Part shown: positions 1 through 8,178 of the stretch, piece by piece | How positions within the stretch are numbered: position 1 is the stretch's first letter | Layout: every line of letters begins with the position of its first letter | From: Bacteroidota bacterium | GTDB taxonomy: Bacteria; Bacteroidota; Ignavibacteria; Ignavibacteriales; Ignavibacteriaceae | Direction of reading: 5' to 3' | DNA: 38,639 bases | NCBI GenBank assembly: GCA_021831685.1 | Contig: JAKBMG010000192.1 | Coordinates: 1 to 38,639, forward strand | Notes under the pieces: model-generated | Told to the model about the DNA's origin: nothing | Seen by the model: the letters and a program-made list of their open reading frames with translations, nothing else | The model's database searches: none | Program-made: the position numbers and the translations under genes

Positions 1-1617
1 GATACTCCCGGTCACGCCGATTTTGGCGGTGAAGTTGAACGGACTTTAAGGATGGTTGACGGCGTTCTTCTGCTTGTGGATGCTGCAGAGGGTCCGTTAC
101 CACAGACAAAGTTTGTTTTAAAGAAATCCCTCGACTTAAATCTAAAGCCAATCGTAGTCATAAATAAAATTGACCGTAAAGACGCCCGTCCTAATGAGGT
201 TCTTAATGAAGTTTTTGATCTTTTTATTTCCTTAGGCGCAACTGAAGATCAACTTGATTTCCCATTTGTCTATGCAATTGCTAAAGAGGGTATTGCAAAA
301 GTTAACCTTGAAGATGAAAATGTAAGTCTTGCGCCGCTGTTTGACTCAATTATTAATAAAGTACCAGCTCCGCAATGTGATCTCGAAAACCCTTTCCAAA
401 TGCTTATTTCTGCAATTGATTATAACGATTATTTAGGAAGAATTGGAATCGGAAGAATTCATAACGGCTCTGCTAAAGTGGGGGATAATATTATTCTTAT
501 TACTAAAGATGGCGATAAGACTAATGCTAAAGTTTCAAAGCTATATCTTTTTGAAAATATTAAACGCATTGACGCTGAAGAAATTTCAGCCGGAGATATT
601 GGAGCTATTGCTGGATTAGAAGATGTTGATATCGGTGATACTATTACGAGCCCTCTTAAGCCTGAGCAGCTTCCGTTCGTTGCAATTGATGAACCTACAA
701 TTACTATGAACTTTATGGTGAATAATTCTCCTTTTGCCGGACAAGAGGGAAAGTATGTTACTACAAGAAATATAAGCGAAAGACTATCAAGAGAATTAAA
801 ATCCAATGTAAGCTTAAAAGTTGAAATGACTGATTCACCGGATACATTTAAGGTTAGCGGTAGAGGGGAACTTCATTTAGCAATTTTAATCGAAAATATG
901 AGACGTGAAGGTTATGAGATGCAATTAAGCAGGCCGGAAGTTATTTATAAAAAGGTTCACGATGTTTTATCTGAACCGATGGAGCATGTAATTATTGATG
1001 TGCCGGATGAATTTGTTGGTGTAGTTATCGAAAAGCTTGGTAAAAGAAAAGCTGAAATGAAAAACATGCTAACTTTTAATAACAACACCCGTTTAGAATT
1101 TATTATTCCTTCACGCGGCTTAATAGGCTACCGTGCAGAGTTTATGACGGACACAAAGGGTACGGGGATTTTACATCATAATTTTAACGGATATGAACCT
1201 TTCAAAGGTGAAATGATCCACCGCCAAAGAGGCGCTTTAGTTGCAATGGAAGGTGGCACTGCTTCTTCTTACGCAATGTTTAAGCTGCAAGAAAGATCTG
1301 TTTTCTTTGTAGACCACGGTACCCGTGTTTATGAAGGAATGGTTGTCGGAGAAAACTCCAGGAACAATGATATGCATGTAAACGTAACTAAAACCAAACA
1401 ACTTACTAATATGCGTTCTTCAGGAGCTGACGAAGCAATAAGACTGGAGCCACCAACAATATTGACTTTGGAACAGGCAATTGAGTGGATTACCGATGAT
1501 GAATATGTCGAGGTTACTCCGCAAAGCATTAGAGTTCGTAAAAGATTTCTAACTGATATGGATAGAAAAAATGCAAGACTTGCTGCTAAACAAAATGCAG
1601 CAGAAGTTATTTCGTAA
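1..1617 (+). CDS. typA: Ribosome-associated GTPase TypA/BipA (5'-truncated by window edge)
   Basis: Translational GTPase of the EF-G/LepA superfamily that binds the ribosome and helps 50S assembly and stress adaptation (family knowledge). The reading frame is open from base 1, so the gene enters from outside the window. The first codons read DTPGHADFGGEVER, the G3 switch II motif, which lies before the first internal methionine at base 52. G4 follows as NKIDRKDAR. Then come the beta-barrel domain II, EF-G-like domains III and V, and the TypA-specific C-terminal domain with GLIGYRAEFMTDTKGTG and the MEGGTASSYA stretch. About 538 codons are present against roughly 605-610 in the family, so some 70 N-terminal residues including the P-loop are missing. 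The next gene, pepD, starts 41 bases downstream on the same strand. Confidence 0.96.
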   Translation, partial: DTPGHADFGGEVERTLRMVDGVLLLVDAAEGPLPQTKFVLKKSLDLNLKPIVVINKIDRKDARPNEVLNEVFDLFISLGATEDQLDFPFVYAIAKEGIAKVNLEDENVSLAPLFDSIINKVPAPQCDLENPFQMLISAIDYNDYLGRIGIGRIHNGSAKVGDNIILITKDGDKTNAKVSKLYLFENIKRIDAEEISAGDIGAIAGLEDVDIGDTITSPLKPEQLPFVAIDEPTITMNFMVNNSPFAGQEGKYVTTRNISERLSRELKSNVSLKVEMTDSPDTFKVSGRGELHLAILIENMRREGYEMQLSRPEVIYKKVHDVLSEPMEHVIIDVPDEFVGVVIEKLGKRKAEMKNMLTFNNNTRLEFIIPSRGLIGYRAEFMTDTKGTGILHHNFNGYEPFKGEMIHRQRGALVAMEGGTASSYAMFKLQERSVFFVDHGTRVYEGMVVGENSRNNDMHVNVTKTKQLTNMRSSGADEAIRLEPPTILTLEQAIEWITDDEYVEVTPQSIRVRKRFLTDMDRKNARLAAKQNAAEVIS

Positions 1618-1658
1618 CCAAAAGTTACTTGTCTAAAATAAATTAGTAAGGAGATAAA

Positions 1659-3119
1659 ATGTCTGAAGATTTTATTCAAGGTTTGAAGCCCGAGTTATTA
1701 TGGAAATATTTTTATGAAATAGCGCAGGTACCTCGTCCTTCAAAAAAGGAAGGTAAAATAATAGAACATATTAAAAACTTTGCAACCAAAAATAGTCTTA
1801 ATTATAAAGTTGATAAGGTTGGAAATATAGTTATCTCAATTCCTCCAACAAAAGGTTTTGAGAAATCTCCGGTCGTTGTTTTACAAGGGCATATTGATAT
1901 GGTCTGTGAAAAAAATAAAGGGACAAAACATGATTTTGAAAAAGACCCGATCAAATTATTAAAGGAAGATGGTTGGGTAACAGCCGATGGAACTACTTTA
2001 GGAGGCGATAACGGAATAGGCGTAGCTGCGGCGCTTGCTGCCGGTACAGATAAGGATTTTACTCATGGTCCATTGGAAATCCTTTTGACAATTGATGAAG
2101 AGACTGGTTTAACCGGAGCTAACAATTTACAGCCGGGTTTTATAACCGGTAAAATATTATTGAATTTAGATTCTGAAGAAGACGGTGCTTTTTATGTAGG
2201 ATGCTCCGGAGGGATTGATACTGCAGGTTTATTTAAACCCGATTTTCAAGAAGCTCCTGATAATAAAATTGCTTATGAGGTATTAGTTACAGGACTTAAA
2301 GGTGGACACTCTGGTTTGGATATAAATACAGGTCGCGCTAACGCAATTAAATTATTAGCAAGATCTCTAAAAGCATTGGAAAACATTGATTTTTATCTTG
2401 CGAAAATAGAAGGTGGAAGTAAAAGAAACGCTATTCCAAGGGAAGCTGAGGCAATAATTTTCATTAATCCATCAGAAGAAAAAGCAATAGCGGCAATTTT
2501 AAGTGATATTCAATCAGACTTTTTAAATGAGTTTAATAGAGCGGACAATAAATTAAAAATTGAATCTAATAAATGTGAAACGGATACCAAAAGAGTATTC
2601 ACAAATAATTTTAAGGATAAAATTATTAACATACTTTTATCACTTCCGCATGGAGTTGTGGCAATGAGCCAAGACATTCCGGAATTAGTTGAGACTTCGA
2701 CTAATGTCGCAACAATTACATTCGAGGGAAATGAATTAGTTGTAGGAACAAGTCAGAGAAGTTCGATCGACAGTGCAAAGAAGTATATCGCTCAAAGTGT
2801 AGAATCGACATTTAAGTTATCAGGTGCAAGTGTGAAAACAGGCGACGGCTATTCTGGATGGAAGCCGAATTTAGATTCAAAAATTCTAAAAGTTTCTAAG
2901 AATGTTTTTGCAAAATTGTTTAATAAGAAACCTGAAATAAAAGCAATTCATGCCGGATTGGAATGCGGCATACTGGGTGACAAATTTCCTGGGCTTGATA
3001 TGGTTTCTTTTGGCCCTACAATTCAAGGAGCCCACTCCCCAGATGAGAGGGTGAATATTGAAACCGTTGGAAAGTTTTATGATTTGTTAAAAGAAATTTT
3101 GGGAGAGATTGCCGGTTAA
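1659..3119 (+). CDS. pepD: Aminoacyl-histidine dipeptidase (peptidase D, M20 family)
   Basis: Cytosolic di-zinc aminopeptidase that splits dipeptides, including Xaa-His. At 486 residues it matches the length of the E. coli enzyme. Metal and catalytic residues are in the expected places: H78 and D80 in GHIDMVCEK, D117 in GGDNGIG, E147-E148 in DEETGLTGA, the LNLDSEEDG stretch, and a C-terminal HAGLECG followed by GAHSPDERV, which supplies the last histidine ligand. The start is fixed by AAGGAG at 1648-1653, five bases before the ATG. It lies 41 bases after typA and is convergent with the MerR gene, whose stop is only 34 bases away. No clear terminator is visible in that gap. Confidence 0.95.
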   Translation: MSEDFIQGLKPELLWKYFYEIAQVPRPSKKEGKIIEHIKNFATKNSLNYKVDKVGNIVISIPPTKGFEKSPVVVLQGHIDMVCEKNKGTKHDFEKDPIKLLKEDGWVTADGTTLGGDNGIGVAAALAAGTDKDFTHGPLEILLTIDEETGLTGANNLQPGFITGKILLNLDSEEDGAFYVGCSGGIDTAGLFKPDFQEAPDNKIAYEVLVTGLKGGHSGLDINTGRANAIKLLARSLKALENIDFYLAKIEGGSKRNAIPREAEAIIFINPSEEKAIAAILSDIQSDFLNEFNRADNKLKIESNKCETDTKRVFTNNFKDKIINILLSLPHGVVAMSQDIPELVETSTNVATITFEGNELVVGTSQRSSIDSAKKYIAQSVESTFKLSGASVKTGDGYSGWKPNLDSKILKVSKNVFAKLFNKKPEIKAIHAGLECGILGDKFPGLDMVSFGPTIQGAHSPDERVNIETVGKFYDLLKEILGEIAG

Positions 3120-3153
3120 ATTATGCTACATAAAATCTAAAAAGAGAGTTTAT

Positions 3154-3600
3154 TTAATTCTGGCTAATTATATTCTGGATTAATTCTTTAATCCTTCCAC
3201 ATTCTGAATAATTATTATAAACTGAACAACTTCTACAATCCCTGGTTTGACATGGATTATCCTTATGGTTAAAATTCCAGCAGGGTTTTGAGTGATTTTT
3301 GAAAGCAGGGCAATTTTCTCGTTCAGTTTGGGTGCAATTTACAATTTCATAGCACGGGATCATTGAATAAATCGTCTTGATTCCTGCAATACTTATTTTG
3401 CTTTCGTTGATAGCACTTCTAATGCATTTCAGTCGCTCAATGTCCGAATTTGAATATAAGCGATGGCTTGATTCTTTTTTAAATGGGATAATTAAACCTT
3501 CTTTTTCATACATTCTTAGAGTGTGAACAGAAATATTTAACAATTTCGCCGCGCTTCTAATGGGCAAAAGAGGGAGATGAAAATTTTCTTCATTAAACAT
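3154..3600 (-). CDS. MerR-family regulator with eight-cysteine C-terminal domain
   Basis: DNA-binding regulator. The winged-helix MerR head covers about residues 13-80 (RSAAKLLNISVHTLRMYEKE, then HRLYSNSDIERL). Instead of a typical effector domain, the C-terminal 66 residues carry eight cysteines (C83, C89, C97, C107, C117, C122, C125, C134). Their pattern, CYEIVNC-x7-CPAFK-x5-PCW, resembles the Cys/Trp motif seen in some sensory proteins, then CQTRDCRSC. This suggests metal, Fe-S or redox sensing (inference). I use the ATG at 3600; the frame stays open to a TTG at 3666, which would add 22 residues not typical of the family. The gene is divergent from lpdA across 278 bases, so it is a candidate regulator of the lpdA-lipA operon. 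The effector is unknown. Confidence 0.8.
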   Translation of the reverse strand: MFNEENFHLPLLPIRSAAKLLNISVHTLRMYEKEGLIIPFKKESSHRLYSNSDIERLKCIRSAINESKISIAGIKTIYSMIPCYEIVNCTQTERENCPAFKNHSKPCWNFNHKDNPCQTRDCRSCSVYNNYSECGRIKELIQNIISQN

Positions 3601-3759
3601 TTGTAATTTATCTTTTCTAATTTGATATTTATAAATATCAATTCTCTTGCCAAAAGTTAATAGCAATCAAGTTAATAATAGAATATAATTTTACCACCTT
3701 TGGGAAATCTGTGAAGATATTTTCTTTTTTATGGAACAAATAATGATGAAAATATCAAT

Positions 3760-3793
3760 TTGACTTGTAGGTCACAAAACATGTTATGCAAGT
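3760..3793. promoter_or_regulatory. Candidate operator/promoter between MerR gene and lpdA
   Basis: In the divergent intergenic region, TTGACT (3760-3765) is followed by nested inverted repeats: TGAC (3761-3764) with GTCA (3771-3774), and ACTTG (3763-3767) with CAAGT (3789-3793). TATGCA lies about 19 bases from the TTGACT. MerR proteins usually bind dyads inside an elongated 19-20 base promoter spacer, which this layout resembles. The dyads are short and could be chance; this is a suggestion only. Confidence 0.3.
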
Positions 3794-3878
3794 ACCACCG
3801 AGGGAGAATGAATTTCTATTTTTAAATATAGTTATTTATATTTCAAAACAATTTAATAAAAAATAGGAAATCCTTTAA

Positions 3879-5282
3879 ATGAGTAATCAATACGAGATTG
3901 CCATATTAGGTGGTGGGCCTGGAGGTTATGTTGCCGCAATCAGGGCAGCTCAACTTGGCTTTAAAACTGTTGTAATTGACAAGGACAAATTAGGGGGAAT
4001 TTGTTTGAATTGGGGATGTATTCCGACTAAATCCCTTCTACGTAACGCAGAAATATATGATAATATAAAAAATCACGCAACTGATTTTGGGATAAAAGTA
4101 ACTGGCTTGGAGTTCGATTTTAACAGAATTATTGCAAGAAGTAGAGATATTTCCGACCGCATAACTAAAAATGTTGAAATGCTTATTAAAAAAAACAAAA
4201 TTGATAGAGTGCGAGGGTATGGCAAACTAATTTCTGCTAAGGAGATTGCTATTTATGACGAAGTTGGGAAGAAAATTCAAACTCTTTCTGCCGATAAAAT
4301 TATTGTTGCTACCGGAGCAAAACCACGGATTCTTCCTACAATTCCGGTAGACAGAAAGAATATTATAACCAGTACAGAAGCAATGATTTTGCCGGAACAA
4401 CCAAGAGAATTAATCATAATCGGAGCAGGCGCAATCGGAATTGAGTTTGCATATTTTTATTCAGTTTTAGGAACTAAGGTGACAGTTTTAGAAATGATGG
4501 ATTCAATTCTTCCAATTGAAGACAAAGAAATTTCTGATGCATTAGCCAAAATATTGAAGAAAAGAGGAATAGAAATCTTAACAAAAGCAGCCGTAGAAAA
4601 GGCTGAGGTTAGAGGAGATAGAGTTTTCGTAACTGTAAAGATAGATGGAGAAAATAAAGAATTATCTGCGAATAAAGTCTTAAGCGCAATCGGAGTAACA
4701 GGAAACATTGAAGGTTTCGGGCTTGAAGAACTTGGAGTGGAAATCTTAAAGAACCATATAAAAGTAAATAAATCTACTTATGAAACAAACGTAAAAGGAA
4801 TTTATGCCATCGGTGATGTAATTGGACCACCCTGGCTTGCGCATGTTGCATCGCATGAGGGAATTCATTGCATTGAAAAGATTAAAGGATTGAAAATCCC
4901 GGATATTGACTATAATAATATTCCCGGCTGCACTTACTGTCAGCCACAAGTTGCCAGTATTGGTTTAACTGAAGCAAAAGCCCGCGAAGAAGGTTATGAA
5001 ATAAAGATAGGCAAGTTTCCATTCATGGCAAGCGGAAAGGCTTTTGCCGTAGGTGAAAGAGAAGGATTTGTTAAATTAATATTTGATGCTAAGTACGGTG
5101 AAATTCTTGGAGCGCATATTATTGGACCGGAGGCTACCGAACTAATTGCTGAAATCGGCATTGCAAAATCTCTCGAAGCTACTGCTGAATCAATCTTTAG
5201 AACAGTTCATGCTCATCCAACCTTGTCAGAGTCAATCATGGAAGCCGCAGCTGCAGCTTACGGTGAGGCGATTCACATTTAA
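3879..5282 (+). CDS. lpdA: Dihydrolipoyl dehydrogenase (E3)
   Basis: FAD-dependent disulfide oxidoreductase that reoxidises dihydrolipoamide on E2 and passes electrons to NAD+. The 467 residues contain the FAD-binding GGGPGG at 11-16, the redox disulfide pair C42/C47 in GGICLNWGCIPTKS, the NAD-binding GAGAIGIEFAYF, a second FAD contact (YAIGDVIGPPWLAHVASHEG), and the catalytic His-Glu pair H446/E451 in HAHPTLSE. All key residues are intact. It is the first gene of a five-gene operon with lipB 13 bases downstream. The ATG at 3879 has an AGGAAA-like site about ten bases upstream. The same E3 could also serve a 2-oxoglutarate complex or glycine cleavage. Confidence 0.97.
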   Translation: MSNQYEIAILGGGPGGYVAAIRAAQLGFKTVVIDKDKLGGICLNWGCIPTKSLLRNAEIYDNIKNHATDFGIKVTGLEFDFNRIIARSRDISDRITKNVEMLIKKNKIDRVRGYGKLISAKEIAIYDEVGKKIQTLSADKIIVATGAKPRILPTIPVDRKNIITSTEAMILPEQPRELIIIGAGAIGIEFAYFYSVLGTKVTVLEMMDSILPIEDKEISDALAKILKKRGIEILTKAAVEKAEVRGDRVFVTVKIDGENKELSANKVLSAIGVTGNIEGFGLEELGVEILKNHIKVNKSTYETNVKGIYAIGDVIGPPWLAHVASHEGIHCIEKIKGLKIPDIDYNNIPGCTYCQPQVASIGLTEAKAREEGYEIKIGKFPFMASGKAFAVGEREGFVKLIFDAKYGEILGAHIIGPEATELIAEIGIAKSLEATAESIFRTVHAHPTLSESIMEAAAAAYGEAIHI

Positions 5283-5295
5283 TTTTAGAGTTTTA

Positions 5296-6027
5296 ATGTC
5301 AGGACTTAAACAAAAGAAAAATATTAATATTTGCGACCTCGGTTTTATTGATTACAAAGAAGCTTGGGATCTTCAAAAGGAAATATTGCAATTAAGACAC
5401 GAAAATAAAATTGAAGATGTATTTTTTCTTTTAGAGCACCCAAATACTTATACGCTTGGTAAAACCGCCGATAAAGCTCATTTAATAGGTTCGATAGATT
5501 ATTTAAATGATAACAATATTTCTGTTTATGATATAGACAGAGGAGGCGACATTACCTACCACGGTCCGGGGCAAATTGTAGGATATCCTATAATTGATTT
5601 GAACCTTTGGTATCGAGACACTCATAAGTATTTAAGAGCACTTGAGGAAGTAATAATAAAAACATGCGCACATTACGGTTTGGAAGGAATAAGAGACTCA
5701 AAATATACCGGTGTTTGGATTGAGGACAGAAAAATTGCCGCAATCGGTATTAAGGTTAGTCATTGGATAACTATGCATGGTTTTGCTTTTAATGTGAATA
5801 CAAATTTATCTCTTTTTAATGGCATAGTTCCTTGCGGAATTTATGACAAGCAAGTTACCTCATTAGAAAAAGAATTAGGAAAAAAGCTTGATATACTGGA
5901 AGTTAAAAATCTTTTAGCGGAAAACTTCAGGGAAATATTTGGTTACACAGAAACGACTGAGCTTCCAAAAGAAGCTCTAGCATCAAAAATATTACAAACA
6001 CAAACTAAGAAAGGTCGATATGGCTAA
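5296..6027 (+). CDS. lipB: Octanoyltransferase LipB
   Basis: Transfers octanoyl from acyl carrier protein to the lipoyl-domain lysine, the first step of endogenous lipoylation. The frame is open upstream into lpdA, but the residues before M(5296) are antisense-free lpdA overlap without family character. The ATG at 5296, 13 bases past the lpdA stop, gives 243 residues, close to family length. Signature RGGDITYHGPGQ binds the acyl group. The catalytic pair is K153 (GIKVSHWITMHG) and C180 (PCGIYDK), 27 residues apart exactly as K142/C169 in E. coli LipB. The gene overlaps the E1 gene by 8 bases, so translational coupling is likely. It supplies the substrate that LipA, encoded at the end of the same operon, converts to lipoyl. 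Confidence 0.95.
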   Translation: MSGLKQKKNINICDLGFIDYKEAWDLQKEILQLRHENKIEDVFFLLEHPNTYTLGKTADKAHLIGSIDYLNDNNISVYDIDRGGDITYHGPGQIVGYPIIDLNLWYRDTHKYLRALEEVIIKTCAHYGLEGIRDSKYTGVWIEDRKIAAIGIKVSHWITMHGFAFNVNTNLSLFNGIVPCGIYDKQVTSLEKELGKKLDILEVKNLLAENFREIFGYTETTELPKEALASKILQTQTKKGRYG

Positions 6028-8149
6028 AAAGAATACATCCGGGAATGGTTCGATTGATAAGCCAGTTTCTACTTTGAGTAATAAAGAAGTCTCTAATAAC
6101 GATAACGGAAAATCCGAAAAAGTTTTATCCATACAACAAAAGCATTTAACCAAAGAAGAATTATTAAAGGCTCTACGTTTGATGCTTCTTGCAAGAGGTA
6201 TTGATACTAAATCGATGAATTTGCTACGTCAGGGAAAAACCTTTTTCCATATAGCAGGCGCCGGGCACGAAGCTATTCAAGTAGCTGTTGGTTTTTCAGT
6301 AGATGCAAATAAGGATTGGCTGTATCCTTATTATAGGGATTTAGCAGTTGCTCTTTCTGTAGGATTAACTCCAGAAGAATTTTTTCTTCAATGTTTTGCT
6401 AAAGCAGCAGATCCCTCAACCGGAGGAAGACAGCTTCCATGTCATTGGGGATTGCGAAGGATTAACCTTCCAACACAATCAAGTCCGACCGGAACTCAAT
6501 TTCTCAACGCTGTTGGTTCAGCATTGGCGATTGTTAAAGTCGGTGAGCGAAATATTGCTTACGTTAGCAGCGGCGAAGGTACGACAAGTCAAGGTGAGTT
6601 CCACGAAGCGGTAAATTGGGCAAGCCGGGAGAAACTTCCAGTTTTGTTTGTAATCGAAAATAATAAATATGCAATATCTGTTCCGGTTCAACTTCAAACA
6701 GGCGGGAAAAAACATTCGATAGCAGAAATGATGAGCGGATATGCTGATCTCCACCGTCTGAGAATTGACGGAACAAACTTTCAAGAATCCTATGATGCTG
6801 TTCAAGAATCAATAAAATATATTAAGGATGGAAAAGGACCTGCATTAATTGAAGCAGATGTAGTTCGTCTGCTTTCACATTCATCATCTGACGACCAAAA
6901 GAAATACAGAGATCCGAAGGAATTGGAAGAAGATTTAAGAAATTGTCCGATTGAGAAATTGTCTAAAAAATTAATAGCAGATGGTTTTCTAACTAAGGAA
7001 GAATATGAAACAATGAAACTTGATGTGCATACAGAAATTGATAATGCCGCAGATCGAGCTATCAAAGAAAAGGATCCTACTCCAGAAAGCGCAGCCAGAT
7101 TCGTTTTTGATGAAAGTGGATTAAAAGAAAAATTGGAATATGAAAAATCGATTCCTTCCGGTAAGCCGGTTGTAATGGTAGATGCAATCAACCATGCGCT
7201 ACATGAAGAAATGGAATTTAACAAAAATATTTTTGTCTTTGGTGAAGATGTTGCAGACAGTAAAGGCGGTGTATTTACCGCTACAAAAGGGCTTTCTACA
7301 AAATATGGATTCGACCGAGTTTTTAATTCTCCGCTTGCCGAAGCCAGCATTATAGGTGTAGCTACTGGTATGGCTTTATCTGGATTGAAGCCGGTTGTTG
7401 AGGTCCAATTTGGAGATTATATTTGGCCTGCATTTATGCAATTCAAGGATGAATTAACAACAATAAGATACCGATCCAATAATCATTGGTCGGCGCCTGT
7501 TGTTACGCGTGTTGCAGTAGGCGGATATATACGCGGAGGGCTTTATCACAGCCAGAACATTGAGTCTATATTTTCTCACCTTCCGGGAATTTTGATTGCT
7601 TATCCGTCAAACGCAGCTGATGCAAAAGGACTTCTAAAAACCGCTTGCCGATTAAATGATCCTGTCTTATTTTGTGAGCACAAAGGATTGTACCGGCAAA
7701 GTTTTGCCATGTCTGCTTCACCCGATAAAGATTATCTAGTTCCATTCGGAAAAGCAAAAGTTGTTAAGGAGGGAAGTGACTTAACAGTAATATCTTATGG
7801 AGCTTCTCTTTGGGATTCTGTTTTTGCAGCTCGCAGACTTGAAGATGAAGGATACTCAGTTGAAGTAATTGATTTGCGGACTATAATCCCGTTAGATGAA
7901 GAAACCATCTTTAACTCAGTGAAAAAAACTAACAAGGCAATTGTCGTACATGAAGATACGCTCACGGGTGGGTTTGGCGCAGAGGTTGCGGCAAGGATAG
8001 CGGATAATTGTTTCCAATTTCTTGATGGTCCCGTAAAAAGAATTGCAGCTAAGGATGCATTTGTTCCTTACTCACCTATTTTGGAAAATGTTATTTTGCC
8101 TAATAGAGAACAAATTTTTCAGGGAATTAAAGAATTATTAGAATTTTAA
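6020..8149 (+). CDS. 2-oxoacid dehydrogenase E1, fused alpha and beta subunits
   Basis: Thiamine-diphosphate-dependent decarboxylase component that also reductively acylates E2. Residues 1 to about 370 form the alpha part: GRQLPCHWG, SSPTGTQFLNAVGSALA, and the ThDP/Mg site running from SSGEGTTSQGEFHEA to IENNKYAISVP. From about residue 380 the beta part follows (FGEDVADSKGG, NSPLAEASIIGVATGMAL, VEVQFGDYIWPA, GGYIRGGLYHSQNIE). These subunits are separate in the classic heterotetramer; the single-chain fusion of 709 residues is common in Bacteroidota relatives. The heterotetramer type serves pyruvate, branched-chain or acetoin substrates and sequence alone does not decide which. The first 50 residues are polar and low in complexity. 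It overlaps lipB by 8 bases. Confidence 0.93.
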   Translation: MAKKNTSGNGSIDKPVSTLSNKEVSNNDNGKSEKVLSIQQKHLTKEELLKALRLMLLARGIDTKSMNLLRQGKTFFHIAGAGHEAIQVAVGFSVDANKDWLYPYYRDLAVALSVGLTPEEFFLQCFAKAADPSTGGRQLPCHWGLRRINLPTQSSPTGTQFLNAVGSALAIVKVGERNIAYVSSGEGTTSQGEFHEAVNWASREKLPVLFVIENNKYAISVPVQLQTGGKKHSIAEMMSGYADLHRLRIDGTNFQESYDAVQESIKYIKDGKGPALIEADVVRLLSHSSSDDQKKYRDPKELEEDLRNCPIEKLSKKLIADGFLTKEEYETMKLDVHTEIDNAADRAIKEKDPTPESAARFVFDESGLKEKLEYEKSIPSGKPVVMVDAINHALHEEMEFNKNIFVFGEDVADSKGGVFTATKGLSTKYGFDRVFNSPLAEASIIGVATGMALSGLKPVVEVQFGDYIWPAFMQFKDELTTIRYRSNNHWSAPVVTRVAVGGYIRGGLYHSQNIESIFSHLPGILIAYPSNAADAKGLLKTACRLNDPVLFCEHKGLYRQSFAMSASPDKDYLVPFGKAKVVKEGSDLTVISYGASLWDSVFAARRLEDEGYSVEVIDLRTIIPLDEETIFNSVKKTNKAIVVHEDTLTGGFGAEVAARIADNCFQFLDGPVKRIAAKDAFVPYSPILENVILPNREQIFQGIKELLEF

Positions 8150-8178
8150 TAAACTAATTTGAATTTAGGAGCAACAAA

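Noticed and set aside
3808-3825. Five-codon frame with a GAGGGAG site in front of lpdA
   Set aside because: Could be a leader peptide, but it has no attenuator-like structure and such short frames are frequent by chance.
5146-5295. Upstream extension of the lipB frame into lpdA
   Set aside because: Adds 50 residues without LipB character; the ATG at 5296 gives family length and correct spacing.
6802-7350. 182-codon minus-strand frame inside the E1 gene
   Set aside because: It is a shadow of the E1 coding frame: serine/leucine-rich translation, no ribosome site, and the plus-strand gene is unambiguous.
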